Shown: in pieces, positions 46,246 through 57,308 of the stretch | Layout: the number at the start of each line of letters is the position of its first letter | Position numbering within the stretch: the first letter of the stretch is position 1 | Assembly: GCF_001279725.1 (NCBI RefSeq) | Contig: NZ_LGDE01000002.1 | Coordinates: 1 to 64,000 of the forward strand | Source: Streptomyces sp. WM4235 | GTDB lineage: Bacteria > Actinomycetota > Actinomycetes > Streptomycetales > Streptomycetaceae | DNA: 64,000 bases | Reading direction: 5' to 3' | Program-made: the position numbers and the translations under genes | The notes under the pieces: model-generated | Database searches by the model: none | What the model saw: the letters and a program-made list of their open reading frames with translations, nothing else | Told to the model about the DNA's origin: nothing

Positions 46246-46279
46246 CCACCCCCGCCAACACCCCCTCTCCTCTTCCGAC

Positions 46280-46320
46280 AGGTACTGCCCCCGCTCAGCT
46301 CTTGAGCCGGGGCAGTACCT
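46280..46320. terminator. Bidirectional hairpin between glcP and LLM gene
   Basis: 12-bp outer stem (46280-46291 with 46309-46320) plus inner GCTCA/TGAGC. It overlaps the last codons of the minus-strand gene and follows glcP by 34 bp. Confidence 0.7.
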
Positions 46321-47281
46321 GTTCGCACAGCAACTGCAGGCTGCGCCACCCCTCGTCGACGGGCATCCCGCCGCACAGTGGGTGCAGCACCAGGTTGCCC
46401 GCCTCGCCGGCGGCTCGGGCGTGGGCGACCGCCTCGTCCGGGGTGAGGATCCGGTACACACCCTCCGCGCGCAGCTCGGACACCGAGTGCGCGCCCGACC
46501 GCACGGCGCTGACGATGTCCTTGGACTGCCAGGACGCGTACATCCCGGCCTCGTGCAGGAAGTGCTCCCCGTACTCGGCCCAGGCCCGGTCGGGATCCTC
46601 CGAGATGTGCAGCAGCGGCGTCTGCGCGGCGGGCATCATGCAGAAGCCCTCCGTGCCGTGCTCCGCGAGCTGTTCCTGGTAGTACGCCTCCAACTCCGGC
46701 AGGTGGGCGCTCGGGAAGAAGGGCAGCCCCAGCCGGGCCGCGCGCCGCGCCGCCGCCCGTGAACTGCCTCCGACCAGCAGCAGCGGGTGCGGCCGGGTGA
46801 ACGGCCGCGGGGTGACCCGTACGGTCCGGCCGCGGAAGGAGAACGGCTCGCCGGTCCACGCCTTCAACAGGGTCTCCAGCAGCTCGTCCTGGAGCCTGCC
46901 GCGCCGGCCCCACTCCACGCCGTGCTGCTCGTACTCCTCGGGTCGGTACCCGATGCCGGCGACGGTGACCAGGCGGCCGCCGCTCAGCAGGTCGAGCACG
47001 GCGATGTCCTCGGCCACCTTCAAGGGGTCGTGGAGCGGGCCGATGATCGCGGAGACGGTGACCGCGATACGGCGCGTGGCGCCGAAGACCGCGCCCGCGA
47101 AGAGGAAGGGCGAGGGCATCCAGTTGTTCCCGGTGCCGTGGTGTTCCTCGGTCTGGACGGTGTCGATCCCGCGGTCGTCCGCGTACTTCGCCATCTCCAG
47201 CGCGGCCCTGTACCGGGCGGAGAGGGATTCCGGGGTGCCGTTCGGGTCGACGAGGTTGAAGCGGGCCACGGTGATGGGCAT
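46295..47281 (-). CDS. LLM-class flavin-dependent oxidoreductase
   Basis: A 328-aa luciferase-like monooxygenase (TIM barrel, FMNH2/F420H2-dependent). Seen: DRGIDTVQTEEHHGTGNNWM, AVTVSAIIGPLHDPLKVAED, LDLLSGGRLVTVAGIGYRPEEYEQHG and LLVGGSSRAAARRAA. ATG 47281 has GGGGGACTTCTCC just before, a weak site. It follows a cytosine/purine-type permease by 62 bp, so the pair may import and oxidise an N-heterocycle. Whether it uses FMN or F420 cannot be read from the sequence. Confidence 0.88.
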   Translation of the reverse strand: MPITVARFNLVDPNGTPESLSARYRAALEMAKYADDRGIDTVQTEEHHGTGNNWMPSPFLFAGAVFGATRRIAVTVSAIIGPLHDPLKVAEDIAVLDLLSGGRLVTVAGIGYRPEEYEQHGVEWGRRGRLQDELLETLLKAWTGEPFSFRGRTVRVTPRPFTRPHPLLLVGGSSRAAARRAARLGLPFFPSAHLPELEAYYQEQLAEHGTEGFCMMPAAQTPLLHISEDPDRAWAEYGEHFLHEAGMYASWQSKDIVSAVRSGAHSVSELRAEGVYRILTPDEAVAHARAAGEAGNLVLHPLCGGMPVDEGWRSLQLLCEQVLPRLKS

Positions 47282-47343
47282 GGAGAAGTCCCCCTTCGCC
47301 GGATGTGGTGGGCGGGCGAAGGGGGACGGTAGCTGACGTTGCG

Positions 47344-48816
47344 TCAGTTGCCCAGGGTTCCGGCGGGCACCGGCTCCTCGGCCTCGACCGGCGCGGACCG
47401 CGGCGCCGCGGTGCGGGGCAGGACGGCGTACAGCACGCCCGACGTGAGGATGCCCGCGACCCAGCCCAGACCGTTCTGCCCGATCCAGGTCGAGGCGAGC
47501 GGGCCGCTGAACCAGTCCACCTTCGTGAACAGCAGCCCCACCACCAGGGCCACGCCCCAGGCCGTCATCGCCTGCCAGGCATAGCCGCCCTTGTACCAGT
47601 AGGCGCTGCCGGCCGTGGTGTCCAGCAGCGCGCGCCCGTCGTAGGACTTGCGCCGCAACATGTCCACGCCGAAGACGCCGATCCACGCGGAGAAGGCCAC
47701 GGCCAGCAGCGTCAGGAAGGAGATGAAGGAGCCGAAGAAGCTCGTCGCGACGACCATCAGCAGGAACCCGAAGACCAGACTGATGACCGCGTTGACGCTG
47801 ACGGCCCAGGCGCGCGGGACCTTGATGCCGAGGGTCTGCGCCGTGAAGCCCGCCGAGTACATCGACATCGAGTTGATCAGCAGCATGCCGACCACCGCGA
47901 TGAGCAGGTAGGGGACCGCGATCCAGATCGGCAGCAGCTCGCCGATGAAGGAGACCGGGTCCTGCGCGGAGGCCAGGTCGGGGGTGCCGACGGCCATCAC
48001 CGCACCCATCAGCACCATGGGCAGGACCACGATCCCCGCGCCGCCGATCGTCGCGCCGACCATGGCCTTCGAGGACGCGGTCCGCGGCAGGTAGCGGGTG
48101 AAGTCCGGGCCCGACGGAACCCAGCTGATGCCGCCGGCGGCGATCGTGCCGATGCCCGCGATCATCATCGCGGTGGATCCGGCGGGCTTGTCGAGTACCG
48201 CCGCCCAGTCGGTGTCGAACACCAGGTAGCCGAGGACGAGCACGCTGAACGCCCCGAACAGGTACGTCGACCACTTCGAGCACACGCGCAGCGCGTTGAT
48301 GCCGAGACCGGAGACCACGAAGGTGCAGCCCACGAAGAAGAGCAGGGTGACGACGATCAGCGCGGTGTTGCTCTTGATCCCGAAGACCAGGTCGAGGACG
48401 GTCAGCACGGCGTAGGCGCCGCTGACCGCGTTGATGGTCTCCCAGCCCCAGCGGGCCACCCAGATCAGCGCGCCGGGGAACAGGTTGCCGCGCTGCCCGA
48501 AGACGGCCCGCGAGAGCGCCATGCCGGGAGCCCCGCCGCGCTTGCCGGCGATGGATATCAGGCCGACGATCCCGTACGAGAGGACGGGCGCGGCGATGGC
48601 GACGACGAGGACCTGCCAGATGTTGAGCTTGTTGAAGATCACGAGCCCCGCGCCCATGGTCAACAGCAGCACGCTGATGTTGGCGGCGACCCAGGTCGGG
48701 ACCAGTTCGCGGACCCGGCCGCCGCGTTCGTCGTCCGGTACGGGTTCCAGTCCGCGGGTCTCGACCGCAGTCTCCTGGGCGGTCTCCGTCGCACCGGCAG
48801 TGGGCTTGGCAGGCAT
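47344..48816 (-). CDS. NCS1-family cytosine/purine permease
   Basis: A 490-aa transporter with about 12 hydrophobic segments, from VPTWVAANISVLLLTMGAG to the C-terminus. NCS1 motifs: RAVFGQRGNLFPGALIWVAR (TM3 substrate/cation region) and SWVPSGPDFTRYLP. It resembles CodB-type permeases for cytosine, but purine or hydantoin substrates are possible. ATG 48816. First gene of a two-gene operon with the LLM oxidoreductase. I do not recall this pair at this site in S. coelicolor. Confidence 0.9.
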   Translation of the reverse strand: MPAKPTAGATETAQETAVETRGLEPVPDDERGGRVRELVPTWVAANISVLLLTMGAGLVIFNKLNIWQVLVVAIAAPVLSYGIVGLISIAGKRGGAPGMALSRAVFGQRGNLFPGALIWVARWGWETINAVSGAYAVLTVLDLVFGIKSNTALIVVTLLFFVGCTFVVSGLGINALRVCSKWSTYLFGAFSVLVLGYLVFDTDWAAVLDKPAGSTAMMIAGIGTIAAGGISWVPSGPDFTRYLPRTASSKAMVGATIGGAGIVVLPMVLMGAVMAVGTPDLASAQDPVSFIGELLPIWIAVPYLLIAVVGMLLINSMSMYSAGFTAQTLGIKVPRAWAVSVNAVISLVFGFLLMVVATSFFGSFISFLTLLAVAFSAWIGVFGVDMLRRKSYDGRALLDTTAGSAYWYKGGYAWQAMTAWGVALVVGLLFTKVDWFSGPLASTWIGQNGLGWVAGILTSGVLYAVLPRTAAPRSAPVEAEEPVPAGTLGN

Positions 48817-48860
48817 GCACTACTCCGTGGGGATGTGGGGGGAGTGGTACATCATCGTAG

Positions 48861-48873
48861 TTTCGCCGCGAAA
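48861..48873. promoter_or_regulatory. Palindrome upstream of the permease operon
   Basis: TTTCG-CCG-CGAAA, 13 bp, 45 bp upstream of the permease ATG in the AT-richest part of the gap. Possible operator; only symmetry supports it. Confidence 0.35.
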
Positions 48874-49013
48874 ATCACAAATAGCGGAGTAATGCCCGGT
48901 GGGGAGCGCCGAAGGGCTCGCCGGCGAGCGCCGCACCGCATCCGGCCACGCTCCGCGCCGCCGCCCGCGCGGGTCCGCCCGCGCCGCGCGCCGTGGCCGA
49001 TACTGGTGGGGTT

Positions 49014-50228
49014 ATGGACATCCTCATTCTCGCTGTAGTCATCGCCCTGGTCGCGGTCGGCGTGGTCAGCGGGCTCGTGGTCGGCAGCCGCAAGAAGAAG
49101 CAGCTGCCCCCCACGGCACCGCCCGGCCCGCCGACCATCACTGCCCCGCCCGCCGAACCGCAGGTGGGGGAGGACGCCGCCCCCACGGCGGAAGAGCCGC
49201 GCCGCACGATCGAGGAGGTGACCCTTCCCGAGGCGGAGGCGGCCACCGATTCCCCGGTCGCCGTCGAGGACCCCGTGGTCGCGGCACCCGAGATCGAGGT
49301 GCCCGAGCCCACCGCCGGCCGCCTGGTCCGGCTGCGCGCACGGCTCTCCCGCTCGCAGAACTCGCTCGGCAAGGGACTGCTCACGCTGCTCTCCCGCGAG
49401 CACCTCGACGAGGACACCTGGGAGGAGGTCGAAGAGACCCTCCTGATCGCCGACGTCGGCGTCGTGCCGACCCAGGAGCTGGTGGACCGGCTCCGCGAGC
49501 GGGTCAAGGTGCTCGGCACCCGCACCCCCGCCGACCTGCGCACCCTCCTGAAGGAGGAGCTGCTGACCCTGGTCGGCACCGACTTCGACCGCGCCGTCAA
49601 GACCGAGAGCGGCGTCGACACCCCGGCCGTCGTGATGGTCGTCGGCGTCAACGGCACCGGCAAGACCACCACCACCGGCAAGCTGGCCCGCGTCCTCGTC
49701 GCCGACGGCCGCAGCGTCGTGCTCGGCGCGGCGGACACCTTCCGTGCCGCCGCCGCCGACCAGCTCCAGACCTGGGGGGACCGGGTCGGCGCCCGGACCG
49801 TCCGCGGCCCCGAGGGCGGCGACCCGGCGTCGATCGCCTACGACGCCGTCAAGGAGGGCATCGCCGAGGGGGCGGACGTCGTACTGATCGACACCGCCGG
49901 TCGGCTGCACACCAAGACCGGGCTCATGGACGAGCTCGGCAAGGTCAAGCGCGTCGTGGAGAAGCACGGCCCGCTCGACGAGGTCCTGCTCGTGCTGGAC
50001 GCCACCACCGGCCAGAACGGCCTGACCCAGGCGCGCGTCTTCGCCGAGGTCGTGGACATCACCGGCATCGTGCTGACCAAGCTCGACGGGACCGCCAAGG
50101 GCGGCATCGTCGTCGCCGTCCAGCGCGAGCTGGGTGTCCCGGTCAAGCTCATCGGTCTCGGCGAGGGACCGGACGACCTGGCCCCCTTCGAGCCGGAGGC
50201 GTTCGTGGACGCCCTGATCGGCGACTGA
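49014..50228 (+). CDS. ftsY: Signal recognition particle receptor FtsY
   Basis: SRP receptor GTPase that docks ribosomes to SecYEG. It has 404 aa. An N-terminal TM anchor (about 2-24, DILILAVVIALVAVGVVSGL), acidic A region (about 30-100), N domain, and G domain with GVNGTGKTTTTGKLA (about 209), DTFRAAAADQL, DTAGRLHTK, TKLDGTAKGG and GLGEGPDDL. ATG 49014 is preferred over 48993 because the anchor begins there. Its partner ffh is 7 kb downstream. Confidence 0.97.
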   Translation: MDILILAVVIALVAVGVVSGLVVGSRKKKQLPPTAPPGPPTITAPPAEPQVGEDAAPTAEEPRRTIEEVTLPEAEAATDSPVAVEDPVVAAPEIEVPEPTAGRLVRLRARLSRSQNSLGKGLLTLLSREHLDEDTWEEVEETLLIADVGVVPTQELVDRLRERVKVLGTRTPADLRTLLKEELLTLVGTDFDRAVKTESGVDTPAVVMVVGVNGTGKTTTTGKLARVLVADGRSVVLGAADTFRAAAADQLQTWGDRVGARTVRGPEGGDPASIAYDAVKEGIAEGADVVLIDTAGRLHTKTGLMDELGKVKRVVEKHGPLDEVLLVLDATTGQNGLTQARVFAEVVDITGIVLTKLDGTAKGGIVVAVQRELGVPVKLIGLGEGPDDLAPFEPEAFVDALIGD

Positions 50229-50262
50229 GCGACCCGCTCCGCGCCCTCGCCGCCGTACGCGT

Positions 50263-50302
50263 GACAGTGCCCCCGCATCCGACCGGACGCGGGGGCACTG
50301 TC
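50263..50302. terminator. Hairpin between ftsY and the prim-pol-like gene
   Basis: 14-bp stem (50263-50276 with 50289-50302) with further pairing in the loop, between convergent genes. Confidence 0.75.
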
Positions 50303-50315
50303 GCGCGTACGGGCT

Positions 50316-50990
50316 TCAGCGCCTCAGGCGGTGGCAGATGTACGCGAGCGTCCCCAGCAGCAGCCGGGCCTGCGGCGGCCCGCCCGCGCAGTCGAGCGCG
50401 GGCGGCCGCAGCCAGCCGGCCGGTCCGAGCCCCGCGCGGTCGGAGGGCGGGGCGGTGAGGAAGGCTCCGTGGCCCAGGGCCCGCAGGTCGAGATCGGCGT
50501 CGTCCCAGCCCATCCGGTACAGCAACTGCGGCAGCTCGGCGGCGGCCCCGGGAGCGACGAAGAACTGGGCCCGGTCGTCCGGGGTGACGGTGACCGGGCC
50601 CAGCGGGAGCCCCATCCGCTCCAGTCGGACCAGCGCGCGCCGCCCGGCCTCCGCGGAGACCTCGATGACGTCGAAGGACCGACCGACGGGGAGCATGATC
50701 GCGGCGCCGGGGTACTCGCCCCAGATCTCGGTGACCTCGTCGAGGGTGGCGCCCGCCGGGACGGTGGGTGCGAAGTCCAGCGGATGCGCCCCGGGCGCAC
50801 CGCAATTCGTATGACCGCAGGAACACTCGGCGGCGGGCGCCGCCGCCCGGGCGCCGGGGACCGTCTCCCAGCCCCACAGGCCGGTGTACTCCGCCACCGT
50901 CGTGCACTCCGAGGTCCGGCCGCGGCGCCGAGCGCCGGAAAGGAACTCCTTGGTGCCGCGGCTGCCGCCGATCGTGAAGCCCATGCCCAT
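50316..50990 (-). CDS. Bifunctional DNA primase/polymerase-like (prim-pol) domain protein
   Basis: A 224-aa protein with the N-terminal fold of AEP-type primase-polymerases: HPLDFAPTVPAG region, SFDVIEVSAEAGRRAL, and GAFLTAPPSDR. A CSCGHTNC cluster may bind metal. ATG 50990 follows GGAGGGGGC. It is much smaller than replicative prim-pols and lacks a helicase part, so catalytic ability is doubtful. It is conserved next to ftsY/nsdA in S. coelicolor (from memory). Confidence 0.8.
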   Translation of the reverse strand: MGMGFTIGGSRGTKEFLSGARRRGRTSECTTVAEYTGLWGWETVPGARAAAPAAECSCGHTNCGAPGAHPLDFAPTVPAGATLDEVTEIWGEYPGAAIMLPVGRSFDVIEVSAEAGRRALVRLERMGLPLGPVTVTPDDRAQFFVAPGAAAELPQLLYRMGWDDADLDLRALGHGAFLTAPPSDRAGLGPAGWLRPPALDCAGGPPQARLLLGTLAYICHRLRR

Positions 50991-51393
50991 GCCCCCTCCA
51001 ACGGGTCGAACGCGTCGGTGGTTACGACGAAGGCGAGACCTCCTGTGGGCCGGCCCCGGGAGCCGCTCCGGGAGGGGGTCGCCCGGCGCACTCCTCGCCG
51101 CGCGCGCCCCCAGTGCACTCCCGTCCAACCATTCCGTTTCGCCTGCCTGTCAAGTGAATCGCGCCTGGCTGGTGGCGACTTCATTCGAAGGGGTGGCGAA
51201 TGGTGGCGTTTCTGGAATCGACCTCGCGGTGGGGGTGATCGTAGGATTACTTTCGGTACACGAGCCCGGAGGGCAGGCCCGTTCGTGGGTATGCCGGAGG
51301 CAAAGCGTGAAGGACCTGTGAAGGTCCCCGGTCGCGCCTGCGCTCCGAGCCAGGGTTTCGTGATGAGGATGCTGAACGGATGGGGGCGTTCCT
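50991..51393. other. Intergenic region upstream of nsdA
   Basis: 403 bp between divergent genes. Contents: three copies of GGTGGCG (51171, 51192, 51202), a possible nsdA promoter TCGACC-18-TAGGAT (51218-51247), and a small hairpin GGACC/GGTCC near 51312-51327. No RNA gene or ORF with family features. Confidence 0.45.
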
Positions 51394-52884
51394 GTGAGCG
51401 GCAACGGCGCAAGCGGAACGAGCGAGTCGTCGGAGGCTGCCGATCGCAATGAGCAGCTGACCTCCTGGTTCGTCCGCAGTGGCTGGTCCAAGGGCGAACT
51501 GGCCCGCCAGGTCAACCGCCGGGCCCGCCAGATGGGCGCCCACCACATCAGCACCGACACCTCGCGCGTCCGCCGCTGGCTCGACGGCGAGCAACCCCGC
51601 GAACCCGTCCCGCGCATCCTCTCGGAGCTGTTCTCCGAGCGCTTCGGCTCCGTCGTCGCCATCGAGCAGCTCGGCCTGCGCACCGCCCACCAGACGCCCT
51701 CCGTGTCCGGCGTGGACCTGCCCTGGGCCGGCCCGCAGACCGTGGAGCTGCTCAGCGAGTTCTCCCGCAGCGACCTGATGCTGGCGCGCCGGGGCTTCCT
51801 CGGCACCTCGCTCGCCCTCTCCGCCGGCCCCGCGCTCATCGAGCCCATGCAGCGCTGGCTCGTCCCGGTCCCGGCCGCCGACCCCGGATCGCGTACCGGG
51901 GGCGGCTCGACGGGCGGCCACCGGCCGCCCCGGCTGTCCGAACCGGAACTCGACCTGCTCGAGGCCACCACCGTGATGTTCCGCCAGTGGGACGCCCAGT
52001 GCGGCGGCGGGCTGCGCCGCAAGGCCGTCGTGGGCCAGCTGCACGAGGTCACCGACCTGCTCCAGGAGAACCACCCCGCCCCGATCATGAAGCGGCTCTT
52101 CAAGGTCGCCGCCGAGCTCGCCGAGCTCGCCGGCTGGATGAGCTACGACATCGGCCTGCACCCCACCGCGCAGAAGTACTTCGTCCTCGCCCTGCACGCC
52201 GCCAAGGAGGGCGGGGACAAGCCGCTCGGCTCGTACATCCTCTCCGGCATGAGCCGCCAGATGATCCACCTCGGGCGCCCCGACGACGCCCTGGAACTCA
52301 TCCACCTCGCGCAGTACGGCAGCCGCGACTGCGCCGGTCCCCGGACCCAGGCCATGCTGTATGCGATGGAGGCCCGCGCCTACGCCAACATGGGCCAGCC
52401 CAGCCGCTGCAAGCGCGCCGTGCGGATGGCCGAGGACACCTTCTCCGACGTCGCCTTCGACGGCGAGCCCGAGCCCGACTGGATCCGCTTCTTCTCCGAG
52501 GCCGAGCTGAACGGCGAGAACTCCCACTCGTACCGGGACCTCGCCTACGTCGCCGGCCGCAGCCCCACCTACGCCTCCCTCGCCGAACCCGTCATGGCGC
52601 GGGCCGTGGAGCTGTTCGCCAAGGACGACGAACACCAGCGCTCGTACGCCCTGAACCTCGTCGGGATGGCCACCGTGCACCTGCTCCGGCGTGAGCCCGA
52701 GCAGGCGGCCGGCCTCGTCGACCAAGCCCTGGACGTGGCGCGAAAGGTGCGGTCCGAACGGGTGAACACGCGGCTCCGCAAGACCGTCGACCAAGCCGCG
52801 CGCGAGTACGGCGACGTAGCCGAGGTGGTCCGACTGACGGACGTCCTCGCCGCCCGGCTCCCCGAGGCCGCGGAGGCCGTCTGA
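51394..52884 (+). CDS. nsdA: Developmental/antibiotic regulator NsdA
   Basis: A 496-aa cytoplasmic protein. The N-terminal region (about 20-70) is XRE/HTH-like (GWSKGELARQVNRRARQMGA, ISTDTSRVRRWLDG). A long helical/TPR-like C-terminal part follows (about 200-490: AAELAELAGWMSYDIGLHP; RQMIHLGRPDDALELI). It matches NsdA, a negative regulator of sporulation and antibiotic production (family knowledge), and sits between the prim-pol gene and amtB as in S. coelicolor. GTG 51394. Confidence 0.92.
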   Translation: MSGNGASGTSESSEAADRNEQLTSWFVRSGWSKGELARQVNRRARQMGAHHISTDTSRVRRWLDGEQPREPVPRILSELFSERFGSVVAIEQLGLRTAHQTPSVSGVDLPWAGPQTVELLSEFSRSDLMLARRGFLGTSLALSAGPALIEPMQRWLVPVPAADPGSRTGGGSTGGHRPPRLSEPELDLLEATTVMFRQWDAQCGGGLRRKAVVGQLHEVTDLLQENHPAPIMKRLFKVAAELAELAGWMSYDIGLHPTAQKYFVLALHAAKEGGDKPLGSYILSGMSRQMIHLGRPDDALELIHLAQYGSRDCAGPRTQAMLYAMEARAYANMGQPSRCKRAVRMAEDTFSDVAFDGEPEPDWIRFFSEAELNGENSHSYRDLAYVAGRSPTYASLAEPVMARAVELFAKDDEHQRSYALNLVGMATVHLLRREPEQAAGLVDQALDVARKVRSERVNTRLRKTVDQAAREYGDVAEVVRLTDVLAARLPEAAEAV

Positions 52885-53014
52885 CGGCCCTGACGGCCGT
52901 CCCCCAGGCACCGGCCGCGGCAGCGGACCCCGTGAAGCCCGATCAGGCTCCCCCAGCCAGGTCTCCCGGGTCACCGCCGCGGCCGGTTTCGCGCTTCCGC
53001 TCGTTCATGGAGGC

Positions 53015-53050
53015 GTAACACGCACGACCTCTTCGTCATCGGCGTGAAAC
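53015..53050 (+). promoter_or_regulatory. GlnR-type binding boxes upstream of amtB
   Basis: GTAAC-n6-GACCT (53015-53030) and GTCAT-n6-GAAAC (53035-53050) match the actinobacterial GlnR consensus gTnAc-n6-GaAAc, arranged in tandem about one and a half to two helical turns apart, 126 bp before amtB. GlnR activates amtB-glnK-glnD under nitrogen limitation in Streptomyces (known). The second box is the better match. Confidence 0.7.
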
Positions 53051-53175
53051 ACGCAGCTGCGCCGCCGGAAACCCCCCTGCGCGAATCTCAGGGCCAATAA
53101 CCGGCCAGCCCCTTAACGCCGCTCAGGTTTTCACGATCGCCCGCACGCGAACGTACCGACGACGAGGAGACGCCG

Positions 53176-54848
<1,673 letters not shown>

Positions 54849-54865
54849 GCGACGGGAGACCCTGG

Positions 54866-57292
54866 GTGACGAGTGTGGACGCGACCACGACCGAACCGGC
54901 CGGCTCGGGACCCAGCGGTTACGCCGCGGCCCGGCTGCGACTCCTCCAGGAGGAGTCGCGGTCCGGGCCTTCCCGGCGTTCCGCCCTGGCCGCACTGACC
55001 GACGACTGGCTGCGGGCGCTCTTCGCCCGAGCCGTGCGGGAGACCGGCGTACGGGGCGCCTCGCTGGTCGCCGTCGGTGGCTACGGACGCGGCGAACTCT
55101 CCCCGCGCAGCGACCTCGACCTGCTGCTCCTGCACGACGGCAAGGCCGACCCCCGCGCGCTGAGCGCGTTGGCCGACCGCCTCTGGTACCCCGTGTGGGA
55201 CCTCGGCGTGGCCCTCGACCACTCCGTACGGACCCCCGCGGAGGCCCGCAAAACGGCCGCCGAGGACCTCAAGGTCCACCTCGGACTGCTCGACTCCCGC
55301 CCCGTCGCCGGGGACGCCGGACTCCTCGCCGGCCTGCGCACCTCCGTGCTGGCCGACTGGCGCAACCAGGCCGTCAAACGGCTCCCGCAACTGGACACCC
55401 TGTGCCGCGAGCGCGCCGACCGGGCCGGCGAGCTGCGCTTCCTGCTCGAACCCGACCTCAAGGAGGCACGCGGCGGCCTGCGCGACATCACCGCGCTGCG
55501 GGCCGTCGCCGCGTCCTGGCTCGCCGACGCCCCCCGCGAGGGACTCGCCGAGGCCCGACGCAAGCTCCTGGACACGCGCGACGCCCTGCACCTGGTGACC
55601 GGCCGGGCCACCGACCGGCTCTCCCTCCAGGAACAGGACCAGGTCGCCGAGCGGCTCGGCCTGCTCGACGCCGACGCCCTGCTGCGCGAGGTGTACGAGG
55701 CCGCGCGGGTCGTCGCGTACGCCGGGGACGTCACCTGGCGGGAGGTCGGCCGCGTGCTGCGCGCCCGCTCCGCCCGCCCCCGCCTGCGCGGGCTGCTGGG
55801 GAGCCGGGGCCCGGCCGAGTCGGCGCGCGCCCCGCTGGCCGAAGGGGTCGTGGAATCCGACGGCGAGGCCGTGCTGGCACTGGCCGCGCGCCCCGAACGG
55901 GACCCGGTGCTCGCGCTGCGGCTCGGCGCGGCCGCCGCGCAGGCCGGCCTGCCCGTGTCCCCGCACTCCGTGCGCCGGCTCGCTGCGCAGGCGAAGCCCC
56001 TGCCCGTGCCCTGGCCCGCCGAGGCCCGCGAACAGCTCCTGACACTGCTCGGGGCAGGGGAGCCCACGATCGGAGTGTGGGAGGCCCTCGAAGCGGAAGG
56101 CCTGATCACACGACTGCTGCCCGACTGGGAACGGGTCCGGTGCCGGCCGCAGCGCAACCCCGTGCACACCTGGACCGTGGACCGGCACCTGGTCGAGACC
56201 GCCGTCCGCGCCTCCGAGATGACCCGCCGGGTGAGCCGCCCCGACCTGCTGCTGATGGCCGCGCTGCTGCACGACATCGGCAAGGGGTGGCCCGGCGACC
56301 ACTCCGTCGCCGGCGAGACCATCGCCCGCGACGTGGCCACCCGCGTGGGCTTCGACGCCCGGGACACCGCCGTCCTCGGCGTCCTCGTCCGCAACCACCT
56401 CCTGCTGATCGACACCGCGACCCGGCGAGACCTCGACGACCCCGCCACCGTGCGCTCCGTCGCGCAGGCCCTCGGCTCCACCGGCACCCTGGAACTGCTG
56501 CACGCGCTCACCGAGGCCGACGCCCTCGCCACCGGACCGGCCGCCTGGAGCGCCTGGCGCGGTTCCCTGGTGGCCGACCTCGTCGCCCGCGTCGCGGCCG
56601 TCCTGCGCGGCGCGCCGCCCGCCGCCACCGAACCGGAGATCCCCTCCACCGAAGCGGAACGCCTCGCGGTCGAGGCGCTGCGCACCGGCGAACCGGTCCT
56701 GGCGCTGCACGCCCGCCAGGAGGAGGACGCCGTCGGCGTCGAACTCGTCGTCGCCGTCCCCGACCAGCCCGGGGTCCTCCCCGCCGCGGCCGGCGTACTG
56801 GCCCTGCACCGGCTGACCGTACGGGCCGCCGACCTGCGCTCCCTGGAGCTGTCGGACCTGCCGGGCGAGGTACTGGTGCTGCGCTGGCGGGTCGCCGCCG
56901 AGTACGGGGCCCTGCCGGAGACGGCACGACTGCGGACCGACCTGATCCGGGCGCTGGACGGCTCCCTGGACGTTCCGGCGAAACTGGCCGAGCGCGAATC
57001 GGCCTACCCCAGGCGGCGCGGAGTGGTCCCGCCCCCGCCCCGGGTCACCGTGATCCCGGACGTCTCCTCGCTGGCCACGGTCCTGGAGGTGCGCGCACCC
57101 GACGCGGTCGGCCTGCTGCACCGCATCGGGCGGGCGCTGGAGTCCGCGGGGGTCCGTGTCCGCAGCGCCCACGTCTCCACGCTCGGCGCCAACGCGGTGG
57201 ACTCCCTCTACGTGGTCGACGCCGACGGCAAACCCCTGCCGCCGGCCCCGGCGGCCGCGCTGGCCGCCGAGGTGGAGGCGGCGCTGCGCTGA
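54866..57292 (+). CDS. glnD: PII nucleotidyl(adenylyl)transferase GlnD
   Basis: An 808-aa enzyme that modifies GlnK. Domain order: nucleotidyltransferase (GGYGRGELSPRSDLDLLLLH, about 71-90, metal Asp pair), helical middle, HD domain (ALLHDIGKGWPGDHS, about 467-481), and two C-terminal ACT domains (about 625-700 and 735-808, AVPDQPGVLPAAAG; ARDAVGLLHRIG-like). All catalytic residues are seen. GTG 54866. Third gene of amtB-glnK-glnD. Confidence 0.96.
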   Translation: MTSVDATTTEPAGSGPSGYAAARLRLLQEESRSGPSRRSALAALTDDWLRALFARAVRETGVRGASLVAVGGYGRGELSPRSDLDLLLLHDGKADPRALSALADRLWYPVWDLGVALDHSVRTPAEARKTAAEDLKVHLGLLDSRPVAGDAGLLAGLRTSVLADWRNQAVKRLPQLDTLCRERADRAGELRFLLEPDLKEARGGLRDITALRAVAASWLADAPREGLAEARRKLLDTRDALHLVTGRATDRLSLQEQDQVAERLGLLDADALLREVYEAARVVAYAGDVTWREVGRVLRARSARPRLRGLLGSRGPAESARAPLAEGVVESDGEAVLALAARPERDPVLALRLGAAAAQAGLPVSPHSVRRLAAQAKPLPVPWPAEAREQLLTLLGAGEPTIGVWEALEAEGLITRLLPDWERVRCRPQRNPVHTWTVDRHLVETAVRASEMTRRVSRPDLLLMAALLHDIGKGWPGDHSVAGETIARDVATRVGFDARDTAVLGVLVRNHLLLIDTATRRDLDDPATVRSVAQALGSTGTLELLHALTEADALATGPAAWSAWRGSLVADLVARVAAVLRGAPPAATEPEIPSTEAERLAVEALRTGEPVLALHARQEEDAVGVELVVAVPDQPGVLPAAAGVLALHRLTVRAADLRSLELSDLPGEVLVLRWRVAAEYGALPETARLRTDLIRALDGSLDVPAKLAERESAYPRRRGVVPPPPRVTVIPDVSSLATVLEVRAPDAVGLLHRIGRALESAGVRVRSAHVSTLGANAVDSLYVVDADGKPLPPAPAAALAAEVEAALR

Positions 57293-57308
57293 CACCCGCT
57301 CGCCGCCG

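Noticed and set aside
46295..48820. Single 841-aa minus-strand frame joining the permease region to the LLM oxidoreductase
   Set aside because: The upstream part is out of frame with the permease; both genes have their own well-supported starts and stops.
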